A DNA stretch of 64,000 nt from Bacteroidales bacterium Bact_22 (GCA_001603665.1 LUZN01000005.1:21406-85405); one strand, 5' to 3'. Counted from the stretch's first letter, positions 18,363-28,260 are shown. Made by a program: numbers and translations. Notes: generated from the letters alone by a model not told the origin.

Positions 18363-19706
18363 TTATTTAACGTATTTTTCCCCGTTTCTGATATACACTC
18401 CTCTGAAATTATCAGGGACTTCATCACCTAAATATCGCCCTTCAATATCGTATGTCTTATTATCTATCAACGAGTTATTTTCTGGGATTTCTTCAATTCC
18501 TTCATATCCCACGTATGGCACGAAGGTAACAAGACCTAGGCTCGGGTCGTCGTTTTTATGATAAATATGATCCTCGATGCGCTCGATGCTGTGAGCGTCC
18601 CAGTCGTTGCCGACAGCCGTGAGGTCGCAGGCCGAGTTGTTGTACAGGTCGTACACTACGCCGCCATTGCCGTTGTCGTGAATCTCGTTATGACCCCAGT
18701 CGTCCTCGGTACCCATGTCGATATCGTGCTGATAAATCGCCGTGATGCCCCAGAGGTTGTCGGTAATCACGTTGTTGCGCAAGATGGCCTTGTTGTTGGT
18801 CGTGTAGCCGTAAATCGAGATGCCGCTGCCGCCGTTCATCGGGTTGTCCTCGTGGTTGTTGTCGGTAAACTCGTTGTCAACGATGACCGACGAGATGGTG
18901 TAGCCCTGCTGGTTGTAGCCGTAACGGTTTTCGCGAATCTTGTTGTTCTTCAGCAAAACCTTGGTCGAGCCGGTGTTCATGATGTCGGCTACCGAGATGC
19001 CGCCCACATACCACTGCGCCATGATGGTGTAGACGTCGTTGCCCACGATGCGGATGGTGTCGTTGCCGCCCGGACCGAGGTTGATCTGCGGAGCGTTGAC
19101 CTGGTCGGTGCCGTTGGTGTCGAAGTCACAGTTCAGGATCTGCGGCGAGGCCTGGCCGTTGGCCGGCGAGCTGATGGCCGAGCCGCAGTTAAGCATGAAA
19201 TAACAGTTTTTAATCACCGGGTCGCAGTTGAAGATGTCGATGACGGCATTGCTGTAATCCCTAGTGAAATAAACGAATTTCACGTCGTCGAAGGTCACTT
19301 CCGACTCAATGACTTTGATGCCTGCGCCGTCGGAGAAATACATCTTCTTCAGCAAGCAGTTGGTGGCGTTCTCAAAACGCATGCTGAAATGGTTGGTCTC
19401 GTTCAAGCCGTAAAACTTGGTTCTGGTGCTTGAATTCGTGCAAACCATTGAGCCATTGATAGTTAGGAGCACCGTGGCAAAATCGACTCTCGACGTCTGG
19501 TTATCGATTTGCAGCACGTCGCCTGTCGAAATGGTGAGGTCGGCGTTGACAACATAGCCGTTTTCACCGACAGTGACAACTCCGCCTGTGATATCAACAA
19601 GGTCAGCAAAGGTGTAGGTGACGCCTTCGCCCGGACTTGTCCACTGAGCACGGAGTGTAGTCGCTATTGTCATAATAACGACTAAAAACAAAAATGACTT
19701 TTTCAT
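18363..19706 (-). CDS. Secreted right-handed beta-helix protein with T9SS-like C-terminus
   Basis: Signal peptide; Asn-rich helix repeats ('NNKAILRNNVITDNLWGI'); C-term 'TYDIEGRYLGDEVPDNFRGVYIRNGEKYVK'. Confidence 0.7.
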   Translation of the reverse strand: MKKSFLFLVVIMTIATTLRAQWTSPGEGVTYTFADLVDITGGVVTVGENGYVVNADLTISTGDVLQIDNQTSRVDFATVLLTINGSMVCTNSSTRTKFYGLNETNHFSMRFENATNCLLKKMYFSDGAGIKVIESEVTFDDVKFVYFTRDYSNAVIDIFNCDPVIKNCYFMLNCGSAISSPANGQASPQILNCDFDTNGTDQVNAPQINLGPGGNDTIRIVGNDVYTIMAQWYVGGISVADIMNTGSTKVLLKNNKIRENRYGYNQQGYTISSVIVDNEFTDNNHEDNPMNGGSGISIYGYTTNNKAILRNNVITDNLWGITAIYQHDIDMGTEDDWGHNEIHDNGNGGVVYDLYNNSACDLTAVGNDWDAHSIERIEDHIYHKNDDPSLGLVTFVPYVGYEGIEEIPENNSLIDNKTYDIEGRYLGDEVPDNFRGVYIRNGEKYVK

Positions 19707-19722
19707 TATATGACACGATACT

Positions 19723-19776
19723 TTGGCCATTGGCCATTAGCTTTTTTGCCAACAGCCAACAGCCAATAGCCGAAGT
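19723..19776. repeat. Tandem 7-mer word array (GGCCATT / GCCAACA / GCCAATA)
   Basis: GGCCATT GGCCATT AGCTTTTTT GCCAACA GCCAACA GCCAATA GCCGAAG. Confidence 0.8.
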
Positions 19777-21027
19777 TTACTTCTTAATTGCAGCAATACC
19801 TGGAAGTTCCTTACCTTCGATGGCCTCGAGCAAGGCACCGCCGCCTGTCGACACGTACGACACCTGGTCGGCCAGGCCGAACTTGTTGATGCAAGCCACC
19901 GAGTCGCCACCGCCGATGAGCGAGAAGGCGCCGTCTTTGGTAGCCTCAGCAATTGCTACAGCAATGGCCTTTGAGCCCTGTGCGAAGGTGTCGAACTCAA
20001 ACACGCCGCTCGGACCGTTCCAGAGTATTGTCTTTGAGCCTTTGATGACCTTGGCGAAGAGCTCGCGGGTCTTTGGACCGATATCCATGCCTTCCCAGCC
20101 GTCGGGGATGTTCATCGGGTCAACTACCTGAGTATCAGCGTCGTTGGCGAATTTATTACCTGCCAAAGTATCGATTGAGAGAACCAAATTCACACCTTTT
20201 TCCTTGGCTTTTGCCAGGATGTCGAGGGCGAGGTCGAGCTTGTCGTCTTCGCAAATCGAGTTACCGACTTTGCCGCCGAGAGCTTTCTTAAATGTGTATG
20301 TCATGCCGCCGCAAAGGATGAGGTTGTCGACCTTTGTGAGCAGGTTCTCAATGATTTCAATCTTTGTCGACACCTTCGAGCCGCCCATGATAGCCGTGAA
20401 CGGGTGTTTGATGTCGTTCATCACCTTGTCGACTGCCGCCACTTCCTTGCCCATGAGGTAGCCATACATCTTATGGTCGGCATCGAAATAATCGGCGATG
20501 AGCGCTGTCGAAGCGTGAGCGCGGTGTGCTGTTCCGAAAGCGTCGTTGATATAGTAGTCGGCGTACGAAGCGAGGGTCTTGGTGAACTCTTTCTGAGCCG
20601 CTTTTACCTCTTTCTTTGCCTCGTCGTAGCCTGGCTCGCCCTTCTCAACGCCACGTGGCTTGCCCTCTTCTTCCGCATAGAAACGGAGGTTTTCGAGCAG
20701 CATCACGTCGCCGTCTTTCATATTTTTGATAGGCTCAGCGGCCTTCATGCAGTCGTCGACGAAGATCACCGGTTTGCCGATGAGTTCCTCGAGGTGTTTT
20801 ACTAACGGCTTCACCGAATATTTCGGATCGGGGTTCTTTTTCGGACGGCCGAGGTGCGACATGATGATGAGTTTGCCATTGTCTTTCAACACTTTTTGCA
20901 ATGTCGGCATTGCCGCACGCATACGGGTGTCGTCGGTGATGTTGAAGTTGTCATCCAACGGAACGTTGAAGTCGACGCGCACAATGACGCGTTTTCCAGA
21001 GAAATTAGTTTTGTCAATGTTAACCAT
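19777..21027 (-). CDS. pgk: Phosphoglycerate kinase
   Basis: '[33 protein letters not shown]', 'SHLGRPK', 'IGGGDSVA'. Confidence 0.97.
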   Translation of the reverse strand: MVNIDKTNFSGKRVIVRVDFNVPLDDNFNITDDTRMRAAMPTLQKVLKDNGKLIIMSHLGRPKKNPDPKYSVKPLVKHLEELIGKPVIFVDDCMKAAEPIKNMKDGDVMLLENLRFYAEEEGKPRGVEKGEPGYDEAKKEVKAAQKEFTKTLASYADYYINDAFGTAHRAHASTALIADYFDADHKMYGYLMGKEVAAVDKVMNDIKHPFTAIMGGSKVSTKIEIIENLLTKVDNLILCGGMTYTFKKALGGKVGNSICEDDKLDLALDILAKAKEKGVNLVLSIDTLAGNKFANDADTQVVDPMNIPDGWEGMDIGPKTRELFAKVIKGSKTILWNGPSGVFEFDTFAQGSKAIAVAIAEATKDGAFSLIGGGDSVACINKFGLADQVSYVSTGGGALLEAIEGKELPGIAAIKK

Positions 21028-21052
21028 GATTGTAATTTTTTAATTGTTATAT

Positions 21053-21146
21053 AATCTTTTAATCCTTTAATCTTTTGAACCTCTTGAACCCTTTAAACCC
21101 TTTGAACTCTTAAACCAATTATCAATTGTCAATTCTCAATTATTCA
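21053..21146. repeat. Two adjacent word arrays: 9-mer CTTTGAAC-like then 7-mer NTCAATT
   Basis: TCTTTTAATCCTTTAATCTTTTGAACCTCTTGAACCCTTTAAACCCTTTGAACTCTTAAACC then ATCAATT GTCAATT CTCAATT ATTCAATT. Confidence 0.75.
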
Positions 21147-22043
21147 ATTTCCGAAGCACGCAAAAATCCTCTTGATTAACTGCTTGATACTGTTCGGCTT
21201 AGGTAATTTATCTTCCTCCACTGCCGTGAAATCGGTATCACCTCTTTTTAGGTATTTTTCGGTGAAAGTGCCTGAGCTGATGCCCCATTTGAGGATAAAC
21301 ATCTTCTTGCCTTTATTTTTGCGCATCCTCTTGGTCGATTTGCTTCCGAAATGATAAACCAGACTGTTGCCAACGCCAATAAAATCGCGCACTCCAGCAT
21401 GCCATAGCTTACGCGAGATGTCGGGGTCGGAGTACCATCCGGGATGAAACTCCACGCTCATGCCGCCGACGAGGTCCCAGCAGTCTAGAGGCATCACATT
21501 AGGTGGCCAGGTGCTTCCACGCCAGTCGCTGCGCACCAGGTTTTGCTGCTCTTTCAGCAGTTCATCCTCGCGAAAACTCTCGATATCGGTACCGAAGTCG
21601 CGCACCACCACGCACGGATTGTTGCCTGTCGGCTCGACGAGGGTACTCGAAATCATGAAATATTTATGTGTATCACGCTGGTTATCAGTCAGTTGGTTGA
21701 TTCGCTCGAGAATCGGCACATCCCAGTTCGGCATGAAATACATGTCGTCGTTGGCGTAGAACACAAACTTAGTGTCGATGAGGCTGCGGCAGGCATTCAG
21801 AGCGTAGCAGATGCCGATGTTTTCCTTCGCATAGATGTAGTCAATCGCTTGATTTTCAATCCATTGAAGCGTACCATCGGCGCCTTCGTTGATAGCCACG
21901 ATAATCTGATGCTCGTAAGCCGAGTTTTTGCGGATGCTGTTCACGCAAAGGTCCAGATACTTCAGATTATTCCACGTCGGGATGATGATCGTGAAGCAGT
22001 AATCCTTTTTTTCGGCACGTTTATATTTCTCAAAGCTAATCAT
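21144..22043 (-). CDS. Glycosyltransferase family 2
   Basis: 'FTIIIPTWNNLKYLDLCVNSIRKNS', 'YANDDMYFMPNWD'. Confidence 0.85.
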   Translation of the reverse strand: MISFEKYKRAEKKDYCFTIIIPTWNNLKYLDLCVNSIRKNSAYEHQIIVAINEGADGTLQWIENQAIDYIYAKENIGICYALNACRSLIDTKFVFYANDDMYFMPNWDVPILERINQLTDNQRDTHKYFMISSTLVEPTGNNPCVVVRDFGTDIESFREDELLKEQQNLVRSDWRGSTWPPNVMPLDCWDLVGGMSVEFHPGWYSDPDISRKLWHAGVRDFIGVGNSLVYHFGSKSTKRMRKNKGKKMFILKWGISSGTFTEKYLKRGDTDFTAVEEDKLPKPNSIKQLIKRIFACFGN

Positions 22044-22798
22044 AACTTCTTGTCTGTCAATTCTTTAAGTGTTTTATATTTCATCCTTGTGGCCTTGGCG
22101 GTGGTAAGGCAGATATGCCATCCGTCGGCGCCGTCGAGAAAGCCTAGCTGGAAGAAATAATGCTGTATGAAGCTGAAGATAGGCGACACCACCATGTAAA
22201 ACGAGGCGTGTTTCTTGCCTTTCATAAAATAATGCTGTCCGCGCATCTTGGCGAACTTAAACTGCTGATTCTCATAGTCTTGCGCCGTCTCAAAAGAGTA
22301 GTGGAGCAGGTCGCCTTTCAACACTTTTTCTCTTACCTTGGTCGAAAACTCCAGCGTCTCGTGAATCTCGCCCTGCCATTGTCCCACGGTGCGGTTCCAG
22401 ATACGGATCTTCCTGTCGGGATACCAGCCGCAATGACGGATCCAGTGACCGCAATAATTCGTTAAGCGGTTCATACTGAACACTATATCGTGCGGCATGT
22501 GCTGGTTTTTATACTTGAAAATCGACTGCTTCAGCTCATCCGACAGCTCTTCGTCGGCGTCGATGCTTAAAATCCAGTCGTTGGTGGCCAGACTGTTGGC
22601 AAAGTTCTTCTGTTCGGAATATCCGAGCCAGTCCTGATGCACAAACTTAACGCCGAATTGCTCGCAGATGGCGGCGGTGTCGTCGGTCGAGCCCGAGTCG
22701 ACAACAACGATCTCGTCGGCCACATCCTGCACCGAATTGAGGCATCTCAGGATGTTGCGCTCCTCGTTTTTCGTTATTATCACCACCGAAATCTTCAT
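22040..22798 (-). CDS. Glycosyltransferase family 2, WaaE/KdtX-like
   Basis: 'ISVVIITKNEERNILRCLNSVQDVADEIVVVDSGSTDDT', 'WILSIDADEELS'. Confidence 0.87.
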   Translation of the reverse strand: MKISVVIITKNEERNILRCLNSVQDVADEIVVVDSGSTDDTAAICEQFGVKFVHQDWLGYSEQKNFANSLATNDWILSIDADEELSDELKQSIFKYKNQHMPHDIVFSMNRLTNYCGHWIRHCGWYPDRKIRIWNRTVGQWQGEIHETLEFSTKVREKVLKGDLLHYSFETAQDYENQQFKFAKMRGQHYFMKGKKHASFYMVVSPIFSFIQHYFFQLGFLDGADGWHICLTTAKATRMKYKTLKELTDKKL

Positions 22799-22799
22799 G

Positions 22800-24731
22800 C
22801 TATTCAACGTTTTGCAGTCGTTTTTTATAGATATAATTGAACGATTGGAAATTCGATTCGCCGTAATTCTTCATTCGTTGCACCACCTCCGGCTTCTCTT
22901 CGGCATAATTCTTGCCGTCAAAGTCTTGATAATGATAGAGTTGCGGAGGTTTGTTCTTACTTCCGATGAAATACCAGTCGTCGTCAAACACGCAATATTC
23001 GGTATCGCCACTCGAGAAAACCATCGGTCGTTTTTCTTGTAACAGATTGATACCCATCGTGTTATTCACAAATGATATGTCGAGCATGCTCATCAGTGTC
23101 GGGTAGATGTCGACTTGCGACACGAAGCCGCTGTTGATCTCGGGCTGCAGTCTCGATGGCGCGTAAAACACCAGCGGGATGTGGAAATAGCTCACTGGCG
23201 GGATGTACGACTTCACGTAGTCCTTGCCGTGGTCGCCTACCAAAACGAAGATGGTATTGTCGAACCATTCAGTCTTTGCTGCCGTTTCGAAGAAATGACG
23301 CAGCGACCAGTCGGCGTATTCCACAACCGCGTCCTTGTCGTTTTTAAAATGACTTTGGAACGACTTCGGGATGATATACGGCTGATGGTTGCTCACCGTC
23401 ATGATGACGCCGAAAAACGGCTTCTCGCAGTTGTTAAAGGTATTCGCGGCATATTGCAGCAGATAGTCGTCGCACACGCCCCAGTTCGACTTCTCGGCAT
23501 TAGGGTCATAGTCGAGCGACGAATATATGCGGTCGATATGGTTTTTGTTTAAAAACACGTCGAGTTTCTCCCATGTGGCCTCGTGCGAGAGGAAGAACAT
23601 GGTGTGATAGCCGTTGTCTTTCAACGTCTTAGGCATACTGTTGTATGTCAGCACGGGTTCTGACTTCACGGGGTTGAACTGATACGTCGGGTCGTCGTTG
23701 AAGGTGTTGGCATAGCCGCATGTCGAGGCGAAGATGCCGCTGATGGTGTGTTTTCCGGCCGAGAAGCAGTTCTCGAAGTACAGACTCTGGTTGACGAGGC
23801 TGTCGAGGAATGGCGTAAGTCCTTGATAATGACCGCTTCGCGTAAGCAGGTCGGCGCTCATGCTCTCCATCAGGATGAGGACCACGTTGCAGTTGTTAGG
23901 AACGGTGTCGGCGACAAATCTCCGCGAAAGCGGATTCTGAAACTCGCTATCTTCTTGAATATCCAGATATTGGCGCATATTTGCTATCGCCAGCTCGTCG
24001 TCCATCAGGGTGACGTCGGTGAGGTAACTCGTTATAAATGTGTAAGTTGGGTTATGTCCCATCTGGTTGAGGAACGAATTCTCGCAGTAGAACGAGTCGT
24101 AGACGCTTATCGGCCGCTCGCGGGTAACGTAGCCGCGCATTCCGAAGAAGATAAGCACCAGCATCACTAAAGTTGAGATGCTTTTTACGATGTAATGCTT
24201 TGATTGCCAGACAGTTGTGTTTCTTACAATCTTTTTGCTCACGTAATAAATGCCGATGATGACCAGCACCAGAGGGATGAAGAACAGCCACAGACTCGGG
24301 TCGCCGATGATCATATTTGTGACGTCGGCCAGACCGTTGTCGCCCTTGAACCAGTCCATCGCCGTGAGGTTGATATGGTCGGCAAACTGGTTGTAATAAG
24401 GGATATCCGAGACGCAGGCGAAGGTCAGGATTGACAGCAAAACGGTCATCACGACGGTCATAATCTTCTCGAAAACCACGTTTTTCTTACCGATGAAATC
24501 GAAAATGGTGAAGATGATGAACGGCAGAGCCAGCACGTAGCTCGACGTCACGGTGTCGAAATGCAGTCCGACGAAAAAGCCCTTGATTACTGTGAGAAGC
24601 GGCACTCCGGCAATCTCGTCGAGGTGACAAAACATCAGTCCGAGGCGGTAAAGCAGCGAAATCACCACGATGACAAGATAAAACTTCAATGTTATCTTGA
24701 CGCTCACCGGAATATCGACCTTTTTCGACAT
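22800..24731 (-). CDS. LTA synthase family / alkaline-phosphatase-superfamily membrane sulfatase
   Basis: N-term TMs, 'NVVLILMESMSADLLTRSG', 'FVLVGDHGKDYVKSY'. Confidence 0.88.
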   Translation of the reverse strand: MSKKVDIPVSVKITLKFYLVIVVISLLYRLGLMFCHLDEIAGVPLLTVIKGFFVGLHFDTVTSSYVLALPFIIFTIFDFIGKKNVVFEKIMTVVMTVLLSILTFACVSDIPYYNQFADHINLTAMDWFKGDNGLADVTNMIIGDPSLWLFFIPLVLVIIGIYYVSKKIVRNTTVWQSKHYIVKSISTLVMLVLIFFGMRGYVTRERPISVYDSFYCENSFLNQMGHNPTYTFITSYLTDVTLMDDELAIANMRQYLDIQEDSEFQNPLSRRFVADTVPNNCNVVLILMESMSADLLTRSGHYQGLTPFLDSLVNQSLYFENCFSAGKHTISGIFASTCGYANTFNDDPTYQFNPVKSEPVLTYNSMPKTLKDNGYHTMFFLSHEATWEKLDVFLNKNHIDRIYSSLDYDPNAEKSNWGVCDDYLLQYAANTFNNCEKPFFGVIMTVSNHQPYIIPKSFQSHFKNDKDAVVEYADWSLRHFFETAAKTEWFDNTIFVLVGDHGKDYVKSYIPPVSYFHIPLVFYAPSRLQPEINSGFVSQVDIYPTLMSMLDISFVNNTMGINLLQEKRPMVFSSGDTEYCVFDDDWYFIGSKNKPPQLYHYQDFDGKNYAEEKPEVVQRMKNYGESNFQSFNYIYKKRLQNVE

Positions 24732-24789
24732 GATGCAAATTTTTGCAAAGGTACGAAATGATTTTTAGAAAAGCAAGAAAAAAACGTCC

Positions 24790-25356
24790 CTACGACAGCG
24801 ACCACTTCTTCACCACTTTATAAACTGCTCCCTCCGGTCGCAGTATGCTCTGGAACAGTACGATTTCGTTCACTTCCTGGTGGATGTACGACTTTTGTTC
24901 GATGGCTTGGACAACTTTTTGGAAATACTGTTTCTCGCAGAGGTCTTTGATGCGCCCGAGGGTGAGGTGAGGCACGAAATTCTGGCTGTCGCGGAGGTAT
25001 CCGATGCTGTCGAAGGCTGTCAGCACGGCTTCTTCGAGCTTGAGAAGCTCGTCGGGAGTTTGTTGCATGCCGAGCCAGAGCACTCGCGGGGCGTAACGGG
25101 CTCCGAAGATGCCGGTTCGGTTGAAATCGATGGTGAAACTCTTTTGATTTTCAAGCACTTTCGTGACGGCGTCGATAATCTTGGGCTCATCCTGCGGCGG
25201 CGTCTCGCCAATGAATTTCAAGGTTAAATGTATGTTGACGGGCTTCACCCAGTTGATCATCTTCTCGTGCGACAGACGCCGCCGCAGATCGTCAACCAGC
25301 GGCGCGAAGCCGTTGCCTTCAGTCTGAATCGGAATCGCTAAAAATAATCTCTTCAT
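24790..25356 (-). CDS. thpR: RNA 2',3'-cyclic phosphodiesterase
   Basis: 'NIHLTLKFIGETP', 'FVPHLTLGRIK' (two HxTx motifs). Confidence 0.93.
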   Translation of the reverse strand: MKRLFLAIPIQTEGNGFAPLVDDLRRRLSHEKMINWVKPVNIHLTLKFIGETPPQDEPKIIDAVTKVLENQKSFTIDFNRTGIFGARYAPRVLWLGMQQTPDELLKLEEAVLTAFDSIGYLRDSQNFVPHLTLGRIKDLCEKQYFQKVVQAIEQKSYIHQEVNEIVLFQSILRPEGAVYKVVKKWSLS

Positions 25357-25423
25357 CTCAAACCTCTTGAACCTCTTGAACCAAAATAATTGTCAATTAT
25401 CAATTCTCAATTGTCAACTATTT
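25357..25423. repeat. Word arrays: 9-mer CCTCTTGAA x2 then NTCAATT x4
   Basis: AACCTCTTGAACCTCTTGAACC ... TTGTCAATTATCAATTCTCAATTGTCAA. Confidence 0.75.
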
Positions 25424-25981
25424 ATTATTGTATTTCGTCATCGTGAGCTCTGGCCCTATCGCAACAAAGCTCTTCACAAACTCCACTGCCGCGTCGAGGC
25501 GAGGCTGTATCGCGTCGATATCCTGCTGTTTCCATTCCCCGATGACGTAGTCGACCTGCTGTCCCTTAGCAAAATCGTTGCCGATGCCGAAGCGCAGCCT
25601 GCAGAAGTCGCTGCTGCCGAGCGCCTCGATGATATCCTTGAGGCCGTTATGACCGCCGTCGGAGCCTTTTTTACGCATTCTGAGCGTGCCTACGGGTAAT
25701 GCTAGGTCGTCGCACACCACGAGGATGTTTTCCATCGGGATCTTCTCCTGTGTGGCCCAATATTTCACGGCCTTGCCCGAGAGGTTCATATACGTCGTGG
25801 GCTTGATCACAATCATCTGGCGGCCCCGGTATTTCATCTCCGACACCATAGCCAGCCGCTTGGTGGTGAAGGTGCCTTCGAGGTTTTTGGCCAGATGGTC
25901 GGCGACCATAAAGCCGATGTTATGCCGTGTGTTGGCGTACTCGGCTCCGATGTTTCCCAGACATGCAATCAAGTATTTCAT
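25418..25981 (-). CDS. pth: Peptidyl-tRNA hydrolase
   Basis: 'MKYLIACLGNIGAEYANTRHNIGFMVAD', 'KPTTYMNLSGKAV', 'GGHNGLKDI'. Confidence 0.96.
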   Translation of the reverse strand: MKYLIACLGNIGAEYANTRHNIGFMVADHLAKNLEGTFTTKRLAMVSEMKYRGRQMIVIKPTTYMNLSGKAVKYWATQEKIPMENILVVCDDLALPVGTLRMRKKGSDGGHNGLKDIIEALGSSDFCRLRFGIGNDFAKGQQVDYVIGEWKQQDIDAIQPRLDAAVEFVKSFVAIGPELTMTKYNNK

Positions 25982-25989
25982 GCTGCAAA

Positions 25990-26021
25990 AATAAAAAAAA
26001 GCCTTCAATTGAAGGCTTTTT
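25990..26021 (-). terminator. Terminator hairpin downstream of rplY
   Basis: GCCTTCAATTGAAGGC palindrome flanked by A/T runs. Confidence 0.75.
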
Positions 26022-26046
26022 CAACATAAATTTCTTAAAATTTACA

Positions 26047-26676
26047 TTATTTTGCTTCTGCTGCTGGTGCTGCTGCGCCTTCAGCTGCCGGAGCTGCTGC
26101 CTCTTCGGTTGACTCTTCCTCAGCTGCTGCGTTACGAGGAGCCTTGACGTCGACGACGATGGTGTTCTCTGCTACGAGGACAGTCATCTTCTCGAGGTTG
26201 AGGTCCTTAACCTTAATCGACTGGTTCATCTGGAGTGATGTGACGTCGACAACGATGTTATCAGGAAGATCGTTGACATAACCACGTACTTTCAACTTCT
26301 TGAGGTTCATGTTCATACGGCCGCCACGCATAACGCCCGGGCATGTGCCCTGAGTGCGGATAGGAAGCATGACAGTAATCGGGTTGTCTTCATTCACATC
26401 GAGGAAATCGGCGTGAAGGACTTCGTCGGTAATCGGATGATACTGAATGTCTTGAAGGATTGTGTGGTAAACTTTACCCTCGATTTCGAAATCGATGATC
26501 AAGGTCTCAGGTGTGAAGAGGATCTTCTTGAAGCTTCTTGCATCTGTTGCAAACTTCACCTGTTCGATGTTGTTACCGTAAATGACGCATGGCACCAAGC
26601 CTTTTGCGCGCAATGCTTTAGCATCTTTTTTCCCTACGTTCTCGCGAAGAGAACCGCTCAATGATACTGAATTCAT
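26047..26676 (-). CDS. rplY: 50S ribosomal protein L25/general stress protein Ctc
   Basis: 'GSLRENVGKKDAKALRAKGLVPCVIYG', L25 C-terminal domain, Ala/Glu tail. Confidence 0.95.
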   Translation of the reverse strand: MNSVSLSGSLRENVGKKDAKALRAKGLVPCVIYGNNIEQVKFATDARSFKKILFTPETLIIDFEIEGKVYHTILQDIQYHPITDEVLHADFLDVNEDNPITVMLPIRTQGTCPGVMRGGRMNMNLKKLKVRGYVNDLPDNIVVDVTSLQMNQSIKVKDLNLEKMTVLVAENTIVVDVKAPRNAAAEEESTEEAAAPAAEGAAAPAAEAK

Positions 26677-26703
26677 TTTTGTTAATTTTAAAAAATTTGT
26701 TAA

Positions 26704-27642
26704 TTACTTTTTATTGAAGAATTCGCTTAATGACTCGTAATTCTCCACCTTCTTGATGACCTCGGCGAAGAGTTCGGCTGTCGAAAGCACGTGAATCTTC
26801 TTGCTTGGGTTCTTCAGCGGGATGGTATCTGTTACGACCACTTCGTCGAATACTGAATTATCTATACGTTCCATTGCCTGGCCCGAGAAAATCGGGTGTG
26901 TGGCGAAGGCGCGGACGCTGCGTGCACCGTTGTCTTTCAACAGCTGGCCTGCACGTGTGATGGTGCCTGCCGTGTCGATGATGTCGTCGAGGAGGATGAC
27001 ATCGCGGTCTTTTACGTCGCCGATGAGGAGCATCTTCTCGATCTCATTCGGTTTCGAGCGCTGTTTGTGGCAGATGCAGAACACTGTGTCGAGCATCTTG
27101 GCATACGAGGCGGCGCGGCGTGTACCACCGGCGTCGGGCGATGCTGTGATGATGTCTTTCAGGCCTAAGCTCTGGATATATGGTACAAAAATCTTTGATG
27201 CGTAGATGTTGTCGACCGGGATGTCGAAGAAACCTTGTATCTGGTCGGCGTGGATGTCCATGGTGATGACGCGCGTGACGCCTGCGGTCTGAAGCATGTT
27301 GGCCACGAGCTTGGCGGCGATGCTGATACGCGGACGGTCTTTACGGTCCTGACGGGCGAATCCGAAGTAAGGCATGACGGCGATGATGCGGCGTGCCGAG
27401 GCGCGCTTGGCGGCGTCGACCATCATGAGGAGTTCCATCAGGTTTTCTGTCGGCGGGAATGTCGATTGAATCAAAAATACGTCTCTTCCGCGTAAGTTTT
27501 CTTCAAACGAAGGCTGAAATTCGCCGTCGGAGAACACCGTTACGTTGCATGTTCCGAGAGGTTTTCCGTAATATTTGGCTATCTCGTCGGCCAAGTATTG
27601 CGTTGCTCTACCTGAAAAGATTGATACTATAGGCTCTTGCAT
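26704..27642 (-). CDS. prs: Ribose-phosphate pyrophosphokinase
   Basis: 'FSDGEFQPSFEENLRGRDVFLIQST', 'LLDDIIDTAGTI'. Confidence 0.97.
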   Translation of the reverse strand: MQEPIVSIFSGRATQYLADEIAKYYGKPLGTCNVTVFSDGEFQPSFEENLRGRDVFLIQSTFPPTENLMELLMMVDAAKRASARRIIAVMPYFGFARQDRKDRPRISIAAKLVANMLQTAGVTRVITMDIHADQIQGFFDIPVDNIYASKIFVPYIQSLGLKDIITASPDAGGTRRAASYAKMLDTVFCICHKQRSKPNEIEKMLLIGDVKDRDVILLDDIIDTAGTITRAGQLLKDNGARSVRAFATHPIFSGQAMERIDNSVFDEVVVTDTIPLKNPSKKIHVLSTAELFAEVIKKVENYESLSEFFNKK

Positions 27643-27694
27643 AACTCAAATGTGTTTGTTAAATTTTCCGGGTGCAAAATTATGAAAAAAAATG

Positions 27695-27724
27695 TTGCGT
27701 GTAACAAAAAATGTATTAATTTTG
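27695..27724 (+). promoter_or_regulatory. Bacteroidota-type promoter (TTG -19- TAATTTTG) for tRNA-Leu
   Basis: TTG 27695-27697, TAATTTTG 27717-27724. Confidence 0.7.
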
Positions 27725-27755
27725 CAGCCGAAAAAAAGTTCATTGAAAATCTAAG

Positions 27756-27839
27756 GCCTAGGTGGCGGAATTGGTAGACGCGTCGGTCTCAAAAACCGAT
27801 GAGGTAACACTCGTGCCGGTTCGATCCCGGCCCTGGGTA
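27756..27839 (+). tRNA. tRNA-Leu (CAA)
   Basis: Acceptor GCCTAGG/CCTGGGT, anticodon stem TCGGT-CTCAAAA-ACCGA, T-arm GCCGG-TTCGATC-CCGGC, long variable arm. Confidence 0.95.
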
Positions 27840-27844
27840 CGAAA

Positions 27845-27880
27845 AAAAGAAGAGGCGATTATTCGCCTCTTCTTTTTTTG
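27845..27880 (+). terminator. tRNA-Leu terminator
   Basis: AAGAAGAGGCGA-TTAT-TCGCCTCTTCTT + TTTTT. Confidence 0.85.
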
Positions 27881-27947
27881 TTTACCGTTTACTGTTTACT
27901 GTTTACAGCCTGCGGCTCATTAAAAAAACCATAAACCGTAAACTACT
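27880..27947. repeat. 7-mer word array GTTTACY and its near-complement RTAAACY
   Basis: GTTTACC GTTTACT GTTTACT GTTTACA ... CCATAAA CCGTAAA C. Confidence 0.8.
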
Positions 27948-28197
27948 CCTCGCGTTTGCGTCTTGCGACAGCATATCCGGCGCCGAGGGCACCAAGGATG
28001 ATAAGGCCACTGCCGAGAGGTGATGTACCCTGGTCGGTATACTCACCATGTGCGCTTGGCAATGCTATAGTTGGGTCGCTACCACTACCACCTCTATCCA
28101 TGAAGCCACCGTCGTTTGATTTGAACCAACCATCACTCTGGGCGTTGGCGATAACCATCATCATTACGAATGCGATTGCGAATAATATCTTTTTCAT
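27943..28197 (-). CDS. Small exported protein with PLGSG-TM-RRKREE C-terminal anchor-like signal
   Basis: Signal peptide MKKILFAIAFVMMMVIANAQ; C-term 'TSPLGSGLIILGALGAGYAVARRKREE'. Confidence 0.7.
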   Translation of the reverse strand: MKKILFAIAFVMMMVIANAQSDGWFKSNDGGFMDRGGSGSDPTIALPSAHGEYTDQGTSPLGSGLIILGALGAGYAVARRKREE

Positions 28198-28260
28198 TTT
28201 ATTTCTTTTTTTAAGTTGTTTCTAATTTGTTTATTATTGCTTCTTTTCGTGTCTTCTGAC

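Noticed and set aside
24779-24795. ACGTCCCTACGAC at the thpR stop as a REP half-site
   Set aside because: Only ~10 nt match to the RAYT-associated palindrome and no second arm; may be chance.
27756-28197. Integrative element at tRNA-Leu
   Set aside because: No integrase or direct-repeat attachment site of the tRNA 3' end seen in the window.
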